Source: Symsagittifera roscoffensis (Eukaryota; Xenacoelomorpha; Acoela; Convolutidae). From it: a stretch of 64,000 nt of DNA. Below, in pieces: positions 30,491-42,361 of the stretch; the first letter of the stretch is position 1; each line of letters begins with the position of its first letter. Made by a program: the position numbers and the translations under genes. The notes under the pieces were generated by a model, which saw only the letters and a list, made by a program, of their open reading frames with translations, was not told the origin of the DNA and ran no database searches. The stretch covers positions 18,140,660 through 18,204,659 of the forward strand of contig NC_087069.1 in the NCBI RefSeq assembly GCF_963678635.1, in the 5' to 3' direction.

Positions 30491-30552
30491 CTGAAATAAT
30501 GTTGACTTACATTGAGCTGAGTCATTCTTCTTAAATAAAAATAAGTAAATTA

Positions 30553-31485
30553 ACAAGGATAGCCGGTTACTGTGCAAGTAGCACAGAATGTTCCGGCCAT
30601 AGTCTTTAAAAAACTACAAAAGCTTTTTTTTTCAGGTAAATTTTAAGCGTTTTTGTAATTCAAAATAATATAGGTAATTTTTTTTCCACGCAAAATCAGG
30701 TAAGAAAAATAATCATCAGACAGTGTTTAGTAACATATCATACTAAAACCCTTTCAGCCGTGATTCGAACCACATTAGAAATTCCTGAAATTGTTTCTTG
30801 TGTCGAGAAAAACCAGTTTGAAATTTTGATTTTTTCGTCTAATTTCGAGCGAAGGAAGCGAGCAATCAGGCTTACAAGAGCTTAATTCAGCAAAATTCAA
30901 GACCTAAGAAATTAACTTTTAGCAAGTAAAGTTAGTTTTCGGAGTTCTGTAGCTCCATTTTAGCAACCAAAAACTTCAAAAACTTAGATAATTTCTGAAA
31001 AATTTTTGTTTTGTTTTTAGTTTTTGTTTTTCTTTTCAATTTTCTAAAAAAAATGTTTTTTTTTTTAGAAAATTGAAAACAAAAACAAAAAACAAAAACA
31101 AAACAAAAATTTTTCAGAAATTCTCTAAGTTTTTGAAGTTTTTGGTTGCTAAAATGGAGCTACAGAACTCCGAAAACTAATTTACTTGCTAAAAGTTAAT
31201 TTCTTAGGGCTTAAATTTTGCTGAATTAAGCTCTTGTAAGCCTGATTGCTCGCTTCCTTCGCTCGAAATTAGACGAAAAAAATCAAAATTTTAAACTGGT
31301 TTTTCTCGACACAAGAAACAATTTCAAGAATTTTTAATGTGGTTTGAATCACGACTGAAAGGGTTTTAGTATGAAATGTTACTAAACACTGTCTGATGAT
31401 TATTTTTCGTACCTGATTTTGCGTGGAAAAAAAACCAAAACACACCCGAATGCAAATGTCGGAACAAACTTTTAATGGTCGGAAC
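30553..31485 (+). repeat. Hairpin-ended repeat family B, copy B2, with large internal palindrome
   Basis: Left end ACAAGGATAGCCGG, hairpin CTGTGCaagtaGCACAG, AATGTTCCGGCC; right end has two GTCGGAACA-type boxes. Bases about 30672-31437 form one long inverted repeat (arms about 370 bp, centre near 31054), each arm carrying 'cacgcaaaatcaggt', the 'cgtgattcgaaccac' block and 'gctcgcttccttcgctcg'. It is family B with its body duplicated head-to-head. Confidence 0.82.
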
Positions 31486-31489
31486 AAAA

Positions 31490-32015
31490 ACCAGAAAAAA
31501 ATGATTTCTTTTGTCAAAATTAATTGCAAAACTTTACAAAGAAAACCAAAATTGGTCCTAACAACGCTCTGCTACATTAAATTGGGACAAACTCGTCCAG
31601 TGTTTTTTTTGACGGAGTTCATTTTTTAACTGTTAGCTCTTTCAAACGATGCGAGAGATTGTTTATGTTTGCGATGGTTTTTTGTTTACAGCATTTTCGT
31701 CTTCATCATTAGTCTTTTTTGACAAGTTTTTACCATCTGAAAGATATAGAGGCACAGATATCAATCTGAAAAAATATCAATATTATTATTAAAGCATTTA
31801 TTATAACAATACAATTTGTCATGAAAAGATTGTTATTTGAAAACTGTGATTGGAGGTAATTTATAGATTACAGTTTCCATTTTTCTATTAACAAAACTAT
31901 CTCAGAACTCATTCTAAATTGAATTGAGACACAAAAATTATCCAAAAAGTACTTAGAACGTACGAAGTATATCACATCATACCTAACATTGGTTGTGGGG
32001 GAAGATTTATTATGA
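31490..32015. other. AT-rich non-coding stretch
   Basis: Nothing recognised. Confidence 0.45.
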
Positions 32016-32019
32016 AAAG

Positions 32020-32512
32020 ATTTGTGCTCGTGGTGGGTTTGTTTGTTCTTCAGCCATTTTTTGAATTTTTACTTATCAATTTCTGACCAAATTTTTTCTA
32101 TATCATTCAAAAGATTTTGTTGTTTTGAGCTTAAATTTGAATATATTTCACGTGTGATTGTTTTTCGTAAAGTTATGAAGTTTAAAGATTGCCATTTTGG
32201 CCAATTTGGGATAATTAACGCGCGACATTATTCTCGCTATTACCGCGTAAGCGGAGATTTATTCCGTCTTACAAATCGTTCCAAATTGGTTGACGGAAAC
32301 TTATTTGTCAAAGTTGATTTGTTACTAGGAGTGAAATCTGTCACTTTTTACTTTATATGGCGTGTGGACGGATGGTTTTCACAAAAAATCTCAAAAAACA
32401 AAAACATATTTTTCTCTAACTACATTTAATTTTTTCATGTAATTACTACTCCATAGACCTTAAGAGGCAGTTGGAACATTCAGGGTTTCGCCATGATACG
32501 AGCAGTCTTGTT
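32020..32512 (-). repeat. Hairpin-ended repeat family A, copy A3
   Basis: Minus orientation: hairpin end near 32475-32490 (a degraded CAGGGTTTCGCCATG) and GAACATT next to it; body landmarks 'cgcgtaagcggaga' and 'ccattttggccaatttggg'; right end near 'gctcgtggtgggttt'. The 135-codon plus-strand frame at 32022-32429 is only the repeat read through. Confidence 0.72.
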
Positions 32513-32519
32513 AAGCTTT

Positions 32520-33310
32520 GTTTTAGTAGTATCGGGTTTGGCTGATGAATCAAAAAATTTAAAGTAGTTAAAAAAAACATCACTAAAAAGCTAGCATACC
32601 ATTTTTGAAGATTTTTCAGGATGTTTTAAGCAAAAAAATTAGGTGCGTGGTCCTAACTTAACAAGAATACTTGAAATACCAAGAATGCTTTTTGAAAAAA
32701 TAAGGTTCAATTGATCAAAATTGAATGCTGCAAACTAATACCAAAAGGGAGACCCTTCGGTTATTCGAAAATTGAAAATCTCAAGGGTATGTCATATTCC
32801 GCGAGCCCTTTTCAACCTTCAGCTGTAATTTAGTTAGATAAATTCGCAAACAAAATCAGAGTAAACTGGAAAAAAAGAACAAAAAATATGCATAGAAAAA
32901 ATTCAATTTTCAACTTATTAGGCAAAGATGGAGAATACCACACAAAAAGATTTGAACTTTCAATTGTATTATACTATCTTAATCAAAATGGAATAAAGTG
33001 TCGTCCAAAAAATATCATTATTATCTGTTTTGTGCAGGTTATAATTTTTTTTTAATTATGTAGAAATTGACTTTTAAGTATCAATCAATTATTTTCCGTA
33101 AAAGTTCGATATCGCATCCAAAATTTGTATTTGTATTGCAATGAATGTAAACAAGATTGCTGGTAACACTGCAAAACCCCGAATTCTCTTACTCCTCTTA
33201 AGGTCAAAATGAAAAAAAAAACCGTTTTTGAGAAATCAACAAATAGATCAAAATTCAGAAAAAAAAACATAACTAAAAAAAACAAAAAGAGTGAAACAAA
33301 GGTATACAAA
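32520..33310. other. AT-rich non-coding stretch
   Basis: A short run at 32735-32800 ('aataccaaaagggagacccttcggt') looks like a decayed family H fragment. Nothing else seen. Confidence 0.4.
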
Positions 33311-33311
33311 A

Positions 33312-33821
33312 TTTCTCGCATCAGGGGGAAATCCTGATTTTTCCGACTGCCTCTTAAGTTCTATGGAGCAGTATACACAAAAATAGGGTTACAGAAAGTT
33401 AAAAAAAAATTTAATTTGAGAATTTTTGTAAACATCATCCCCCCACACGCCATATAAAATACAAAGTGATCAATTTCGCTCCTAGTAACAAATCATTTTT
33501 TTTTTCAAATAAGCTTTCTTCAACCAATTTGGAACAATTTCTAAGACGGATTAAATCTCTGCTTACGCGGTAATAGTGCGAAATATATCGCGCATTAATT
33601 GTCCCAAATTGGCCAAAATGGCAATCTTTAAATCGCCATAATTTTACGAAAAAAGATCACAGAAATATCTTTTCAAATTTAGGCTCAGAAAAACAAAAAT
33701 TTTGAAATGATATAAAAAAAATTTGTTAAAAAAGGCTAGTTAAAAAGTCGAATTTCGTCTGAAGAAAAAAATCTCCCCAGCACAAATATTCCATTACTTT
33801 CTTTAAAAAAGTCGGAACAAA
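33312..33821 (+). repeat. Hairpin-ended repeat family A, copy A4
   Basis: Starts with a degraded hairpin (cagggggaaatcctg), TTTTTCCGACTGCC, then the family body ('ccccccacacgccatataaaatac', 'caattgtcccaaattggcc') and right end AAGTCGGAACAA. Confidence 0.75.
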
Positions 33822-34914
33822 ATTTTTCACGCTTTGTAAGCAATACATCTTGTCTGGAACCATTTCTGAGCCGGATTGTTTTCATGTGGGCACTTTTAAA
33901 CTGCCATAACGTCACAAACGAAGAACCTTGTTTTTGAGCTCAAAACACGGATACTTTTTGAATGCATAAGAAACTCCTTTCAAAATTAGCTGGTTAAAAA
34001 GTCAAAATTTGTCTGAAGAAAAACAAAAAAAGCTGGTCACTGAAAAACATGATGATAAATTTTGGCCTTTTGTTTAGCTTTTCTCATAACTGAGACGCCA
34101 AAAAATTTTCATTTTACTACTGACACAGTACATAATGCGTGATTGAATTGAACTTTTTGAGATAGAAATAGAACGTTTCTCAATATTTCCATCTCAAATA
34201 GACATTCTGATTAAGAGCGAAAAACTTATCGTCTTGATACTTCTTAAAAACTATAGAATTTGTCAATTTTGATAAATTAATTTGATGCGAAGCTTTCTAG
34301 TACGAAATTATAGTCTAAGCTCATAGAGACATATAAAATCAGCAAAATTATACTCAAGCTTCACTAAAACATCGGAGTGCTCTGAAGCAATTTTTTTTTC
34401 ATTTCGAAATTCTTCTTCCTTAATTTGAAAGAACTTAGGCTGAAATTTGGTCTGTTTCACTTTTGAAAAAATCTAATTAAGAAGAATCTATTCATACAGT
34501 AAAAAAGAAGAACAAAATAAAAAAAGGCGGGTCTAGGTCTGTTAAAAACAATCCAAATTAAAAAAAATAAGGTCTGAAGTACCTTCGAGCGTACAACGCA
34601 AAAATTTGAGCTAAATAATAGCCGCGAATTTGCACCCAAGGCTGTGATTAACTTGGCCTTTTTATTTAATTTGACCTTCAACTATTTAACAGGGGAGGAT
34701 TTGAGAATCGAATAGCTTTTTAGGTTTCAAATTAGTTCAAAAATTGTTAAGGAATCAACTAGGTCATTTTGTCAGCCCTTTGAACCCGCTTTACTATTTT
34801 TAGCAGTTTTTAACAACCGGACTGTCTTGCAATAATTCCTTGCACTGATTCTCATTGCTATTTTTGGCGTCTCCTAGAGCAACTTTCTGAATGTTATTTT
34901 AAATGACGATAACG
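33822..34914. other. Non-coding stretch
   Basis: 33840-34030 is a second, more decayed right half of family A ('gctggttaaaaagtcaaaatttgtctgaagaaaaac'). The rest is AT-rich without a recognised gene. Confidence 0.45.
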
Positions 34915-35313
34915 CCGGGGCGAATCTAGGGGGGGTGGGGCTTCAGATTTTAAAAAAAGTTTTTGTCGACCTAATTGATTTTTTGAGCTCTCCCGAAGCA
35001 GTAAAAAGTTCCTTTATTGGCCAAATTTTTTGATTTTTTACGCTGCAGGCAAAACTTTAACAAAAAACGGGCCAAAAAATATATTTAAACAATTTTTGGA
35101 AAACGTTGACCAAAAAATCGCGTTTATTCGGCTCGCGTTCCCCATCAAAATTAGTTTATATTGGCGCCAAAGGCGCATTTAGTAAATTTTTACGGTCCGT
35201 CGCCAAAAATGGATATTTCAAAGTAGTACAAAGGGGGGACCCTGTGGGTCGGCAGGGGGTCAAATCACTGAGGGAAGCATCCGCCCCCCTTCCCCCCGCT
35301 AAATCCGCCTCTG
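34915..35313 (+). mobile_element. hAT-like MITE, family H, near full length
   Basis: Starts CCGGGGCGAATCTAGG and ends AAATCCGCCTCTG, with all inner family blocks including 'ggcgccaaaggcgc' and 'ggggggaccctgtgggtcgg'. Flanks CGATAACG and CGACAAGG match at 6 of 8 bases, an eroded target duplication. A 76-codon frame inside is not a protein gene. Confidence 0.75.
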
Positions 35314-35689
35314 CGACAAGGTCCATAAAAACATAAAAAGCAATACAGCTGACAAAAAGTAAACACCCAACCCGAGTTTCCTCGTTTTTTGATTGTTTTT
35401 GTGGTCAACTTTCCAGAAAGAAAAGCGACAATTAATTATTTGTATTTGTTTCACTTTATCTATAGATTTTGTGTCATCTCTATGACTCATGATAAATTAA
35501 AGTCACAGAAAATTGAAATTAGTTAATAAAGACAAACTAATAAAGCCGAACTAATGATTATTTGCTTTTTCTTTTCTTGGACAAAATTTTTTTTTCAACT
35601 TTTTGAGAGATGAATGTTGCACTAAAATTGAATCTGAGCCGCAACAAACATAATAAGGAAAATGAGAAAACGAAACATTCAAAATCCGG

Positions 35690-35908
35690 CAAAAGCAAAT
35701 GTGGGTCCGGTCAACTTTTTGATAGAAAAGCAGTCAAAAATTTTTGATAGAAAAGCATTCAAAAGGTTTTCTTCTCATAATTAGTATAAATTGGCGCTGA
35801 AAATTGTATGGGGTAAATTCGTAAATTAGTATGAAAGAGAAGCCCTTGACTGAAGCGGTGGTTGCGTCTCCCCCCCCCCCTCCCTCTTCCTCATATAATC
35901 CGCCCCTG
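35690..35908 (+). repeat. hAT-like repeat family H, 3' part
   Basis: Decayed body followed by a well-kept right end ATAATCCGCCCCTG (ending at 35908), with a C11-like run before it. The left end is not clear. Confidence 0.55.
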
Positions 35909-36336
35909 ATTTCTATCCTTGGTTAACTCAAATTGCCAATAAATTTAAAATTGACCCCCAATTTAAGGACTTGTTTTACCTTGTCGCAAAACTTTTATGA
36001 ATCTTTTCTAAAGTAACCAAACAACCAATTTCGTTATCTATAAATATGTTGAAAATGAAAACAAACGCCGATAAATCTGGCTTAGTCAAAGCATTTTACC
36101 TTTTTTTGCATTTAACGAATTCAATTTTTCTACCTCATACCATGTCTGATGAAATGCATTCATAGACTGAATACACGCATTGTATTTGTATTTAACATTA
36201 GTATGGGCAATAAAATGGGTTTATTTTTTCCGGCCGACCTGTTTTTTAAACGCGTGGGTATTCTATTGGGAATTCAAATCAGCATCTGTATAACCCTTAT
36301 TTTACTGAGTGACCCTTCCCTTTCCATCCGATTAGT

Positions 36337-36345
36337 GTATAAATA
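36337..36345 (+). promoter_or_regulatory. TATA-box-like TATAAATAG
   Basis: TATAAATAG matches a metazoan TATA box closely. About 200 bp downstream lies a short spliced-looking ORF (36539-36676). No other support for transcription. Confidence 0.25.
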
Positions 36346-36538
36346 GAGCCAGTGACCGACAACCACTTTATTTTTGCAAAATAGGTTATCAGATACAAGC
36401 AGACAATTTAGTGTTAAATTATGCAGATTTTATCAGATAATATATTCTGTAAATATGCAAGTTCACTTAAAAGAGTTCAATTCAGTTTCGAATAAGGTGA
36501 CAAAAAACGCCCTTTAATGATTAATCATTCATTTTCAG

Positions 36539-36676
36539 ATGCCTATTTCACCTCGAGAAGAACGTCTGAAATGCAAAAAACTCAGAGGGTTCACTCGGAG
36601 CACGGCAGTCAAAACTATTGGAGGCAAAAAACGTTCGTGTAGACTTGATTTTTTAATCTCTATTTTTCCAGATTGA
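36539..36676 (+). CDS. Candidate 45-residue basic mini-ORF behind a short intron
   Basis: ATG directly follows 'cattcattttcag'. A possible donor AAG|GTGACA lies 42 bp upstream (36496), which would make a very short intron between a TATA-led 5' exon and this ORF. The encoded peptide is basic (ERLKCKKLRGFTRSTAVKTI) with no recognised domain. It could be a real small gene, one exon of a larger gene, or chance. Confidence 0.2.
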   Translation: MPISPREERLKCKKLRGFTRSTAVKTIGGKKRSCRLDFLISIFPD

Positions 36677-37256
36677 TTTGTCTCACTCGATTTTCAGTGT
36701 TTAAATTATGGAAAAGTACCAATATCATGGCTTTTGGAACCATAAATGAACATTGCTTACAGTGTATCAAAGTTATTTATTTGTTCATTTTCCTTTGCCA
36801 AAAGTTTCGATAAATAGAATTTGCTTTGTAAACAACTCTGAGCAGCAATAAAAAGTATACGCACTGAACTAATCTGCTGAAAAGCAAAAAAGGAAAATTT
36901 CCAATTCCGACCATGTTATATAGGTCAACAGAAACTCAACGCCGAACAAAGTCGATACATATGTCGACCAGGGTCGATAATAGAGATTTCGCAGGGCATC
37001 AAGTGTGATAATATAATGAGTCACTGTCAGTCATGATTCAGAACAAAAAAAAACGTTCAAAGTCTCTGAATGTCGAAAATTTTTGGTGGAAAGATTTGTG
37101 TTCAGACATGATTGGAACAGGGTAATCATGCTAACTCTGCTAATACACTAGTCTCTGATCGATCCAATCGGGTTTTAACAATGTAACAAAGTTATTCGCC
37201 TTATAACCCATATTTGCACCCAAATTTAACCTCTCTAAAGATGAAAAACTATAAGA

Positions 37257-37868
37257 AAACAAGGATATCCGGTTATTGTGCAATTAGCACCCAATTTTTT
37301 GACCATAGCCCTAAAATAATACAAAAAAGTTTTTTTTTCAAATTAATGTCGTTTTCTTCTGTGTTGTGTGATGACTAAAATGTGGGCATATTCGACAAAT
37401 ATAGTAAAAACATAAAAGTGCAAAAACAATTTTTGCAGTAAAATGAGTAGAAAAAAACTTATAAAAAAATTAAAAATCTTTTTCGCATTTTATGAATTTC
37501 GAAGTTTTTGATTCACAAAATGGCGCTAAAAATCCCAAAACTAAATTTACTCAAGCGAAACAAAAATTTTACGAGTCGATTTATACAAATATTAGCCATT
37601 GTAAATCAAACTCTACCTTATAACTGGTACTGTTTTGCAATAATTCCTCAAAATTAGACTAAAAAAAGTCAAAAGTTTTGAAACTGTTTCTCTCAATACT
37701 GTTACTACTTTTTCAAATTTTTACTATGTATCATGACAGAAGACTGAAGGTTTGTAATTTGATTTTTTTTCTAGATCCATTTCCATGAATATTTATGTTA
37801 CTGATTTTGCTTGGAAAACAAAAAAAAAAATTGAAAATGTCTCTCCATTTTCAATGGTCAAAACAATC
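37257..37868 (+). repeat. Hairpin-ended repeat family B, copy B3 (decayed)
   Basis: Left end ACAAGGATATCCGGTTATTGTGCAATTAGCACC, then a changed TGTTCCGGCC box. Body shows 'ttactgattttgct' and the right end 'tcaatggtcaaaac'. Much decayed. Confidence 0.6.
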
Positions 37869-39191
37869 ATCAGAACAAATACTGCGGTTGTAACAACTTT
37901 TGCTGCGTTCACAGCAATTAACAACACAATTTGTTTTAATGAAATAGTTGCCCAAATCCACCGTGCCATATGACAGGACCCATTTACAGTTAAAGCAAAA
38001 ATTTAGTCCGGTCTAAATAAGTATGATAAAGAGGTTGGCTGTCTGAGGAGATTTTTTTTTACCCTCAATTTTCTGTACATTCCGAAAAAGCGCAGTTGCA
38101 AAAATGGATAAAAATTGATCAAATACAGAAAAATCTACAGATTAGCGTAATTATAGACTCAATTTATGAACTAGCATTTTACGAAGGAAAATCGATTTCA
38201 TGCAGACAGAATCCATTTTTTCCATTGAAAGTATATTAATTTATCCATTGTTTCTGTTTTATAAAACTTCTGTATAATATATGGATAATATGTAACTATT
38301 CTGTAGATTGGAGATAATTTGTATCAACGTCTATAAAACCTGTATAAATTTTATATATAATCTGTAGACAATCTGTATAGAAAACATGTAGCAGAAACTT
38401 ATAAAAAAAAGGTTACCTATCGTTTTAAGGTACATTAAAAAAATCACTAAAAAATTGATCAAATCATTTTGCAAGGCTCATATGATGCAAGGCAGAAAAC
38501 ATTGTTTTTTGAGATGCTAGAGATTTTGTGGCAGCTCGAGCCGGAAGGAAGCCTTGGCTCTACCGTTCGAGATAATCAATTGTAAAAAAACTCCGGTCCA
38601 GAATTGGTCGAACTAAAACCTCTATCTGGAATAATATTAAAAAGTAATAACTTAAAAAGTAAGCATCGGAAAAAGACTAAACGCAGAAGTGACTGAAGTA
38701 ATAATTTTTTTCAAAAGTATACCAGGTTATAGCAAACTTAAGACTATATGACATCATTTCTTTTTTGAGATGTGGGTGTTCCCAACTGTGTGCCGCTTAG
38801 CACGATATTGGTAAAGGCCAAATTGGGTTTTTTTTGTGAATTGTGAGTAGACTCAAAAAGAAGACATTTCTTTGTTCTTCTTTTGTTCTTTCCTTATCTT
38901 TAAATACATTATTTTCATACATGTTCAAAGATGTGTCTCTAGATTCCAGAGACCTACTAAACCCAAGCTGTGCGCCTATTAGAATTTTTTTAAATGATAA
39001 TTTTGAATAAGAGTTATCCTGTTCCATTTTTCAGTAAATTTACTCCTTCAGAAAAAAAGCAAAAAATGGAGAAACTTCTTTTATTTTCAAAGTAAACAAT
39101 TAGACATTGACACAAAAACTGACAGACAATTTTTGCGTTCTAGAAAATTTGGTGCACTTTCCACTTTAATGTTTTTCTTTGATATGTTTTG
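37869..39191. other. AT-rich non-coding stretch
   Basis: Around 38210-38400 the phrase TCTGTAKA recurs six or more times in AT-rich DNA. No gene recognised. Confidence 0.45.
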
Positions 39192-39199
39192 ATTTGAAT

Positions 39200-39577
39200 C
39201 AGGGGCGGATCTAGGATTTTCTCGAGGGGGGGGGCGGATTTTCAAAAAAACTTTCGAAAATTTTGACGACTTTTTTTAGTTCAACCAAATTGATATTCCT
39301 AGTTCTCCTAAAGCACTAAAAAGACGCTGTTCTCGCCAAATGTTCTACGCCGCAGACAACTTTTTGAAAAACAGGTAAAAAAGCCATTTTTGGGCCCTTT
39401 TTGGAAAATTTCGACAAAAAATTGCGTTTTCTGACGAACGATCCCCCCTCAAAGTTAGCTTATATTAGCTCCAAAGGCGCCTTTAGAAAGTTTTTAGGTT
39501 CGTCGGCCAAAAATGGATTTCTTAAAAAGTACAAAAGGGGGACCCTTTGGATCGTTAGGGTGTCGAGATCGCCCCTG
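39200..39577 (+). mobile_element. hAT-like MITE family H, reference copy with perfect target duplication
   Basis: CAGGGGCGGATCTAGG at the left and GATCGCCCCTG at the right are short inverted ends. An 8-bp ATTTGAAT flanks both sides exactly (39192-39199 and 39578-39585). 378 bp, no transposase. This copy best defines the family boundaries and its hAT-type target duplication. Confidence 0.9.
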
Positions 39578-39585
39578 ATTTGAAT

Positions 39586-40621
39586 ATAGAAACAAAAACC
39601 GTAGCTGTTTAAAATAATCAAAATAATCAACAAAACGAAAAAAAAAGTATACTTTTTCAGTTTTGATCTGTTAAAAATCAGGCCAACATTAATTTCACAT
39701 TGAATCATATTGAATCTTAATGGCCTAAAAAAACTTGACCCTAATCTTAAGCTTTTGTAACTTGATTTCAAAATATTTTGATTTAACGCACTAACATAAT
39801 CATCGAAAAATCATGAGCTAATTTATAACTGTTCAAAAAGAGTATCGAAAAATTAAAAATTTTATACGTTGTTTTTATTATTTCAAGGGAAAAGTTATGT
39901 TCACAAATTCTTAAAAGCTCTGTTGAAAATCATAATTTTTCAGCAGATTTCCAGTTTTTTGTACAAAATTGCACCGTATTGCCAAGTAAGTCTACAAAAT
40001 TTCTGTTTTGAATAGATAGAACCTTTTTCTTGAGCTACATAAACTTTTCGTATAGATTTTTGGAATGCAGCGACAAATCTTCAAATTGTAAAAAGCGAAA
40101 CCATGCAAATACACTGATCAAAGTTAGCTTGGAGTCGATAATGTCAAAAGGCTGTAATGTAAGATTTTGTCGTTACCTAAAAACCTTTGCGGACTCGACA
40201 GCAGACGAAACTAATATTCGAAGGTTCTAGAAATTTAAGATGCTCTATGTTGTAAACCAATCTTTTTTCTCTAGTGATTCACTCCACTATCAACTGATTC
40301 CGCGGTTTTCCGCTCTTAATCAGGCCTCGTTTTAATACTTTTAGATTTTCAAATAGTTTATGCCTGGTATGTATCAATGGGTTCGTTTTTCAAAAACTTC
40401 TCATTCTAATGATCTGAAAAATATTTTTTTTGTTCTTCAGATCAAGTAAAAAAATGTTTGATATTTTCGAAAAAAGTGTGAGCGGTGTGTGACCAGTTGT
40501 TTATGATACATTAAAATATGCATCGTTGTGCTTTATTATCACCAGCGAAATCTGATTATTAGCGACTGCACTCCTACGACTGGTCTTGTGATTTCTATGT
40601 GGGAGTTTTCTCGAAAAGATA
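39586..40621. other. AT-rich non-coding stretch
   Basis: No gene or repeat family recognised. Confidence 0.45.
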
Positions 40622-41165
40622 AACAAGACTGCTCGTATCTGGGCGCAAGCCTGAATGTTCCGTTCCGACTGCCTTTTAAGGTCTATGGAGCAGTAATAAC
40701 ATAAAAAATTTAAATGTAACGAAATAAAATTTTTAATTTATTTTTTAAATATGAGATTTTTTGTGAAAACATCCCCCCACACGTCATATTAAGTACAAAG
40801 TGATAGATTTTGCTCCTATTAAGAAATCAATTATGGCATTTATGCTTCCTTGAACCAATTTGGAACGATTTAAATTTGGGACGGATTAAATCTCGCTTAC
40901 GCATTAATAGCGCGAAATATATCGCGAGTTAATTATCCCAAATTGGCCAAAATAGCATTCTTTAAACCCCAATTACTTTACGAAAAATGATCACAGGTAA
41001 AATGTCTTTTTAAATTTAAGCTCAAGACAACAATAGCTTTCGAATGATAATTTAAAAAATCCGTCAAAAATGGCTAGTTGAAAAGTCGAAATTTGTCTGA
41101 AGAAAAAAAACCCACCCCGACCACAAATATTCCGTCACTTTCGTTACGAAAGTCGGAACAACAAA
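40622..41165 (+). repeat. Hairpin-ended repeat family A, copy A5
   Basis: AACAAGACTGCTCGTAT, hairpin (ctgggcgcaagcctg, one change), AATGTTCCG..., full family body, and right end with the second hairpin ACTTTCGTTACGAAAGT followed by CGGAACAACAA. This copy shows best that both ends carry a hairpin. Confidence 0.82.
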
Positions 41166-41824
41166 TCTTGAAGCCCGCTGGCCATTTTTCTGTTATTCGA
41201 AAATTCCTTTTGCCATATCTCTGCGAGGGATTGCTGAAAAAATTAGTAAATTCTTGCATTCGTTTCCCAAAATTGGAGCTCATTTAAACCTAATTTTCCC
41301 TGAAAACATCGGAAATTTTTCTTGTTGCGTTCAAACTGCATTTTTGTTCCTGTTAATTCTAAATTATTCTGACAGTCGCAGCATGTCACATGTCAACATG
41401 TCTGGCTAAACGTTGATCTCGTCAAACGTCCAGGCCGCCCAGATTTTATCCGATCTCAAATATGTCAAACATTAGCTTAATATTGGCTAAAATGTAACTA
41501 TTTTTGACCTTATTTCAGATTTAATGAATTCGGATAATGATAAAAATATGTCAACGACGTAATATCTAAATGGGTGATCGCGTTTGGCATATTTGACATA
41601 TTGGTCAAATTTGTCTCCTAGGTAGGGGCTGCCAGCAATTTCTGTAGTGAAACTTCAGCGGACAACTATTTTTTTACGGTCTAGTCTAAAGGTGTCTTCA
41701 AATAATTTATGAAAATATAATAATGTTATTATTTTGAAAAATGCCAGAAAAGCCTAAATTTAAAAAACCGAAAATTTTTGATAAATGTTTGTATATCTCT
41801 TTGCCATAATTGCTTCCAAAGCTG
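41166..41824. other. Non-coding stretch between two family A copies
   Basis: 41380-41480 is slightly richer in GC but has no open frame or splice pattern I trust. Confidence 0.45.
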
Positions 41825-42361
41825 AAACAAGACTGCTCGTATCAATGCGAAGCCCTGGATGTTCCGATTGCCTTTTAAGGCTTATGGAGCAGTAATAACT
41901 TTAAAAAGTTAAATGTATTAAAACAAAATGAAAAACTTTTCTTTTTTCTAAAATTTGCATTTTTTTATGAAAATCATCCCCCCACACGCCATGTAAAGTA
42001 CAAAAGGATAGATTTGGCTCCTTGTAACAAATTAATTATGGCAAACAAGCTTCTTTCAACCAATTTGGAACGATTTGTAGACAGTTTGAAAGTCCGCTTA
42101 CGCTTTAATAGCGCGAAATATATCGAGCGTAATTGTCCCAAATTGGCCAAAAGGGCAATTTTTAAACCCCCATAATTTTACGAAAAAAGATCATAGGTGA
42201 AATATCTTCTCAAATTTGAGCTCAGGACAACAAAACCTTTGGAATGATTTTTTATAAAAAATCCGTCAAAAATGGCTAATTAAAAAGTCGAAATTTGTCT
42301 GAAGAAAAAAAAACCCACCCGAGCACAAATATTCCGTTATTTTCGATAACAAAGTCGGAAA
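41825..42361 (+). repeat. Hairpin-ended repeat family A, copy A6
   Basis: AACAAGACTGCTCGTAT, degraded hairpin (caatgcgaagccctg), GATGTTCCGATTGCC, full body and right end near CAAAGTCGGAA. Confidence 0.8.

Noticed and set aside
32022..32429. Plus-strand 135-codon ORF
   Set aside because: It lies wholly within a family A repeat copy, and the other copies do not keep this frame.
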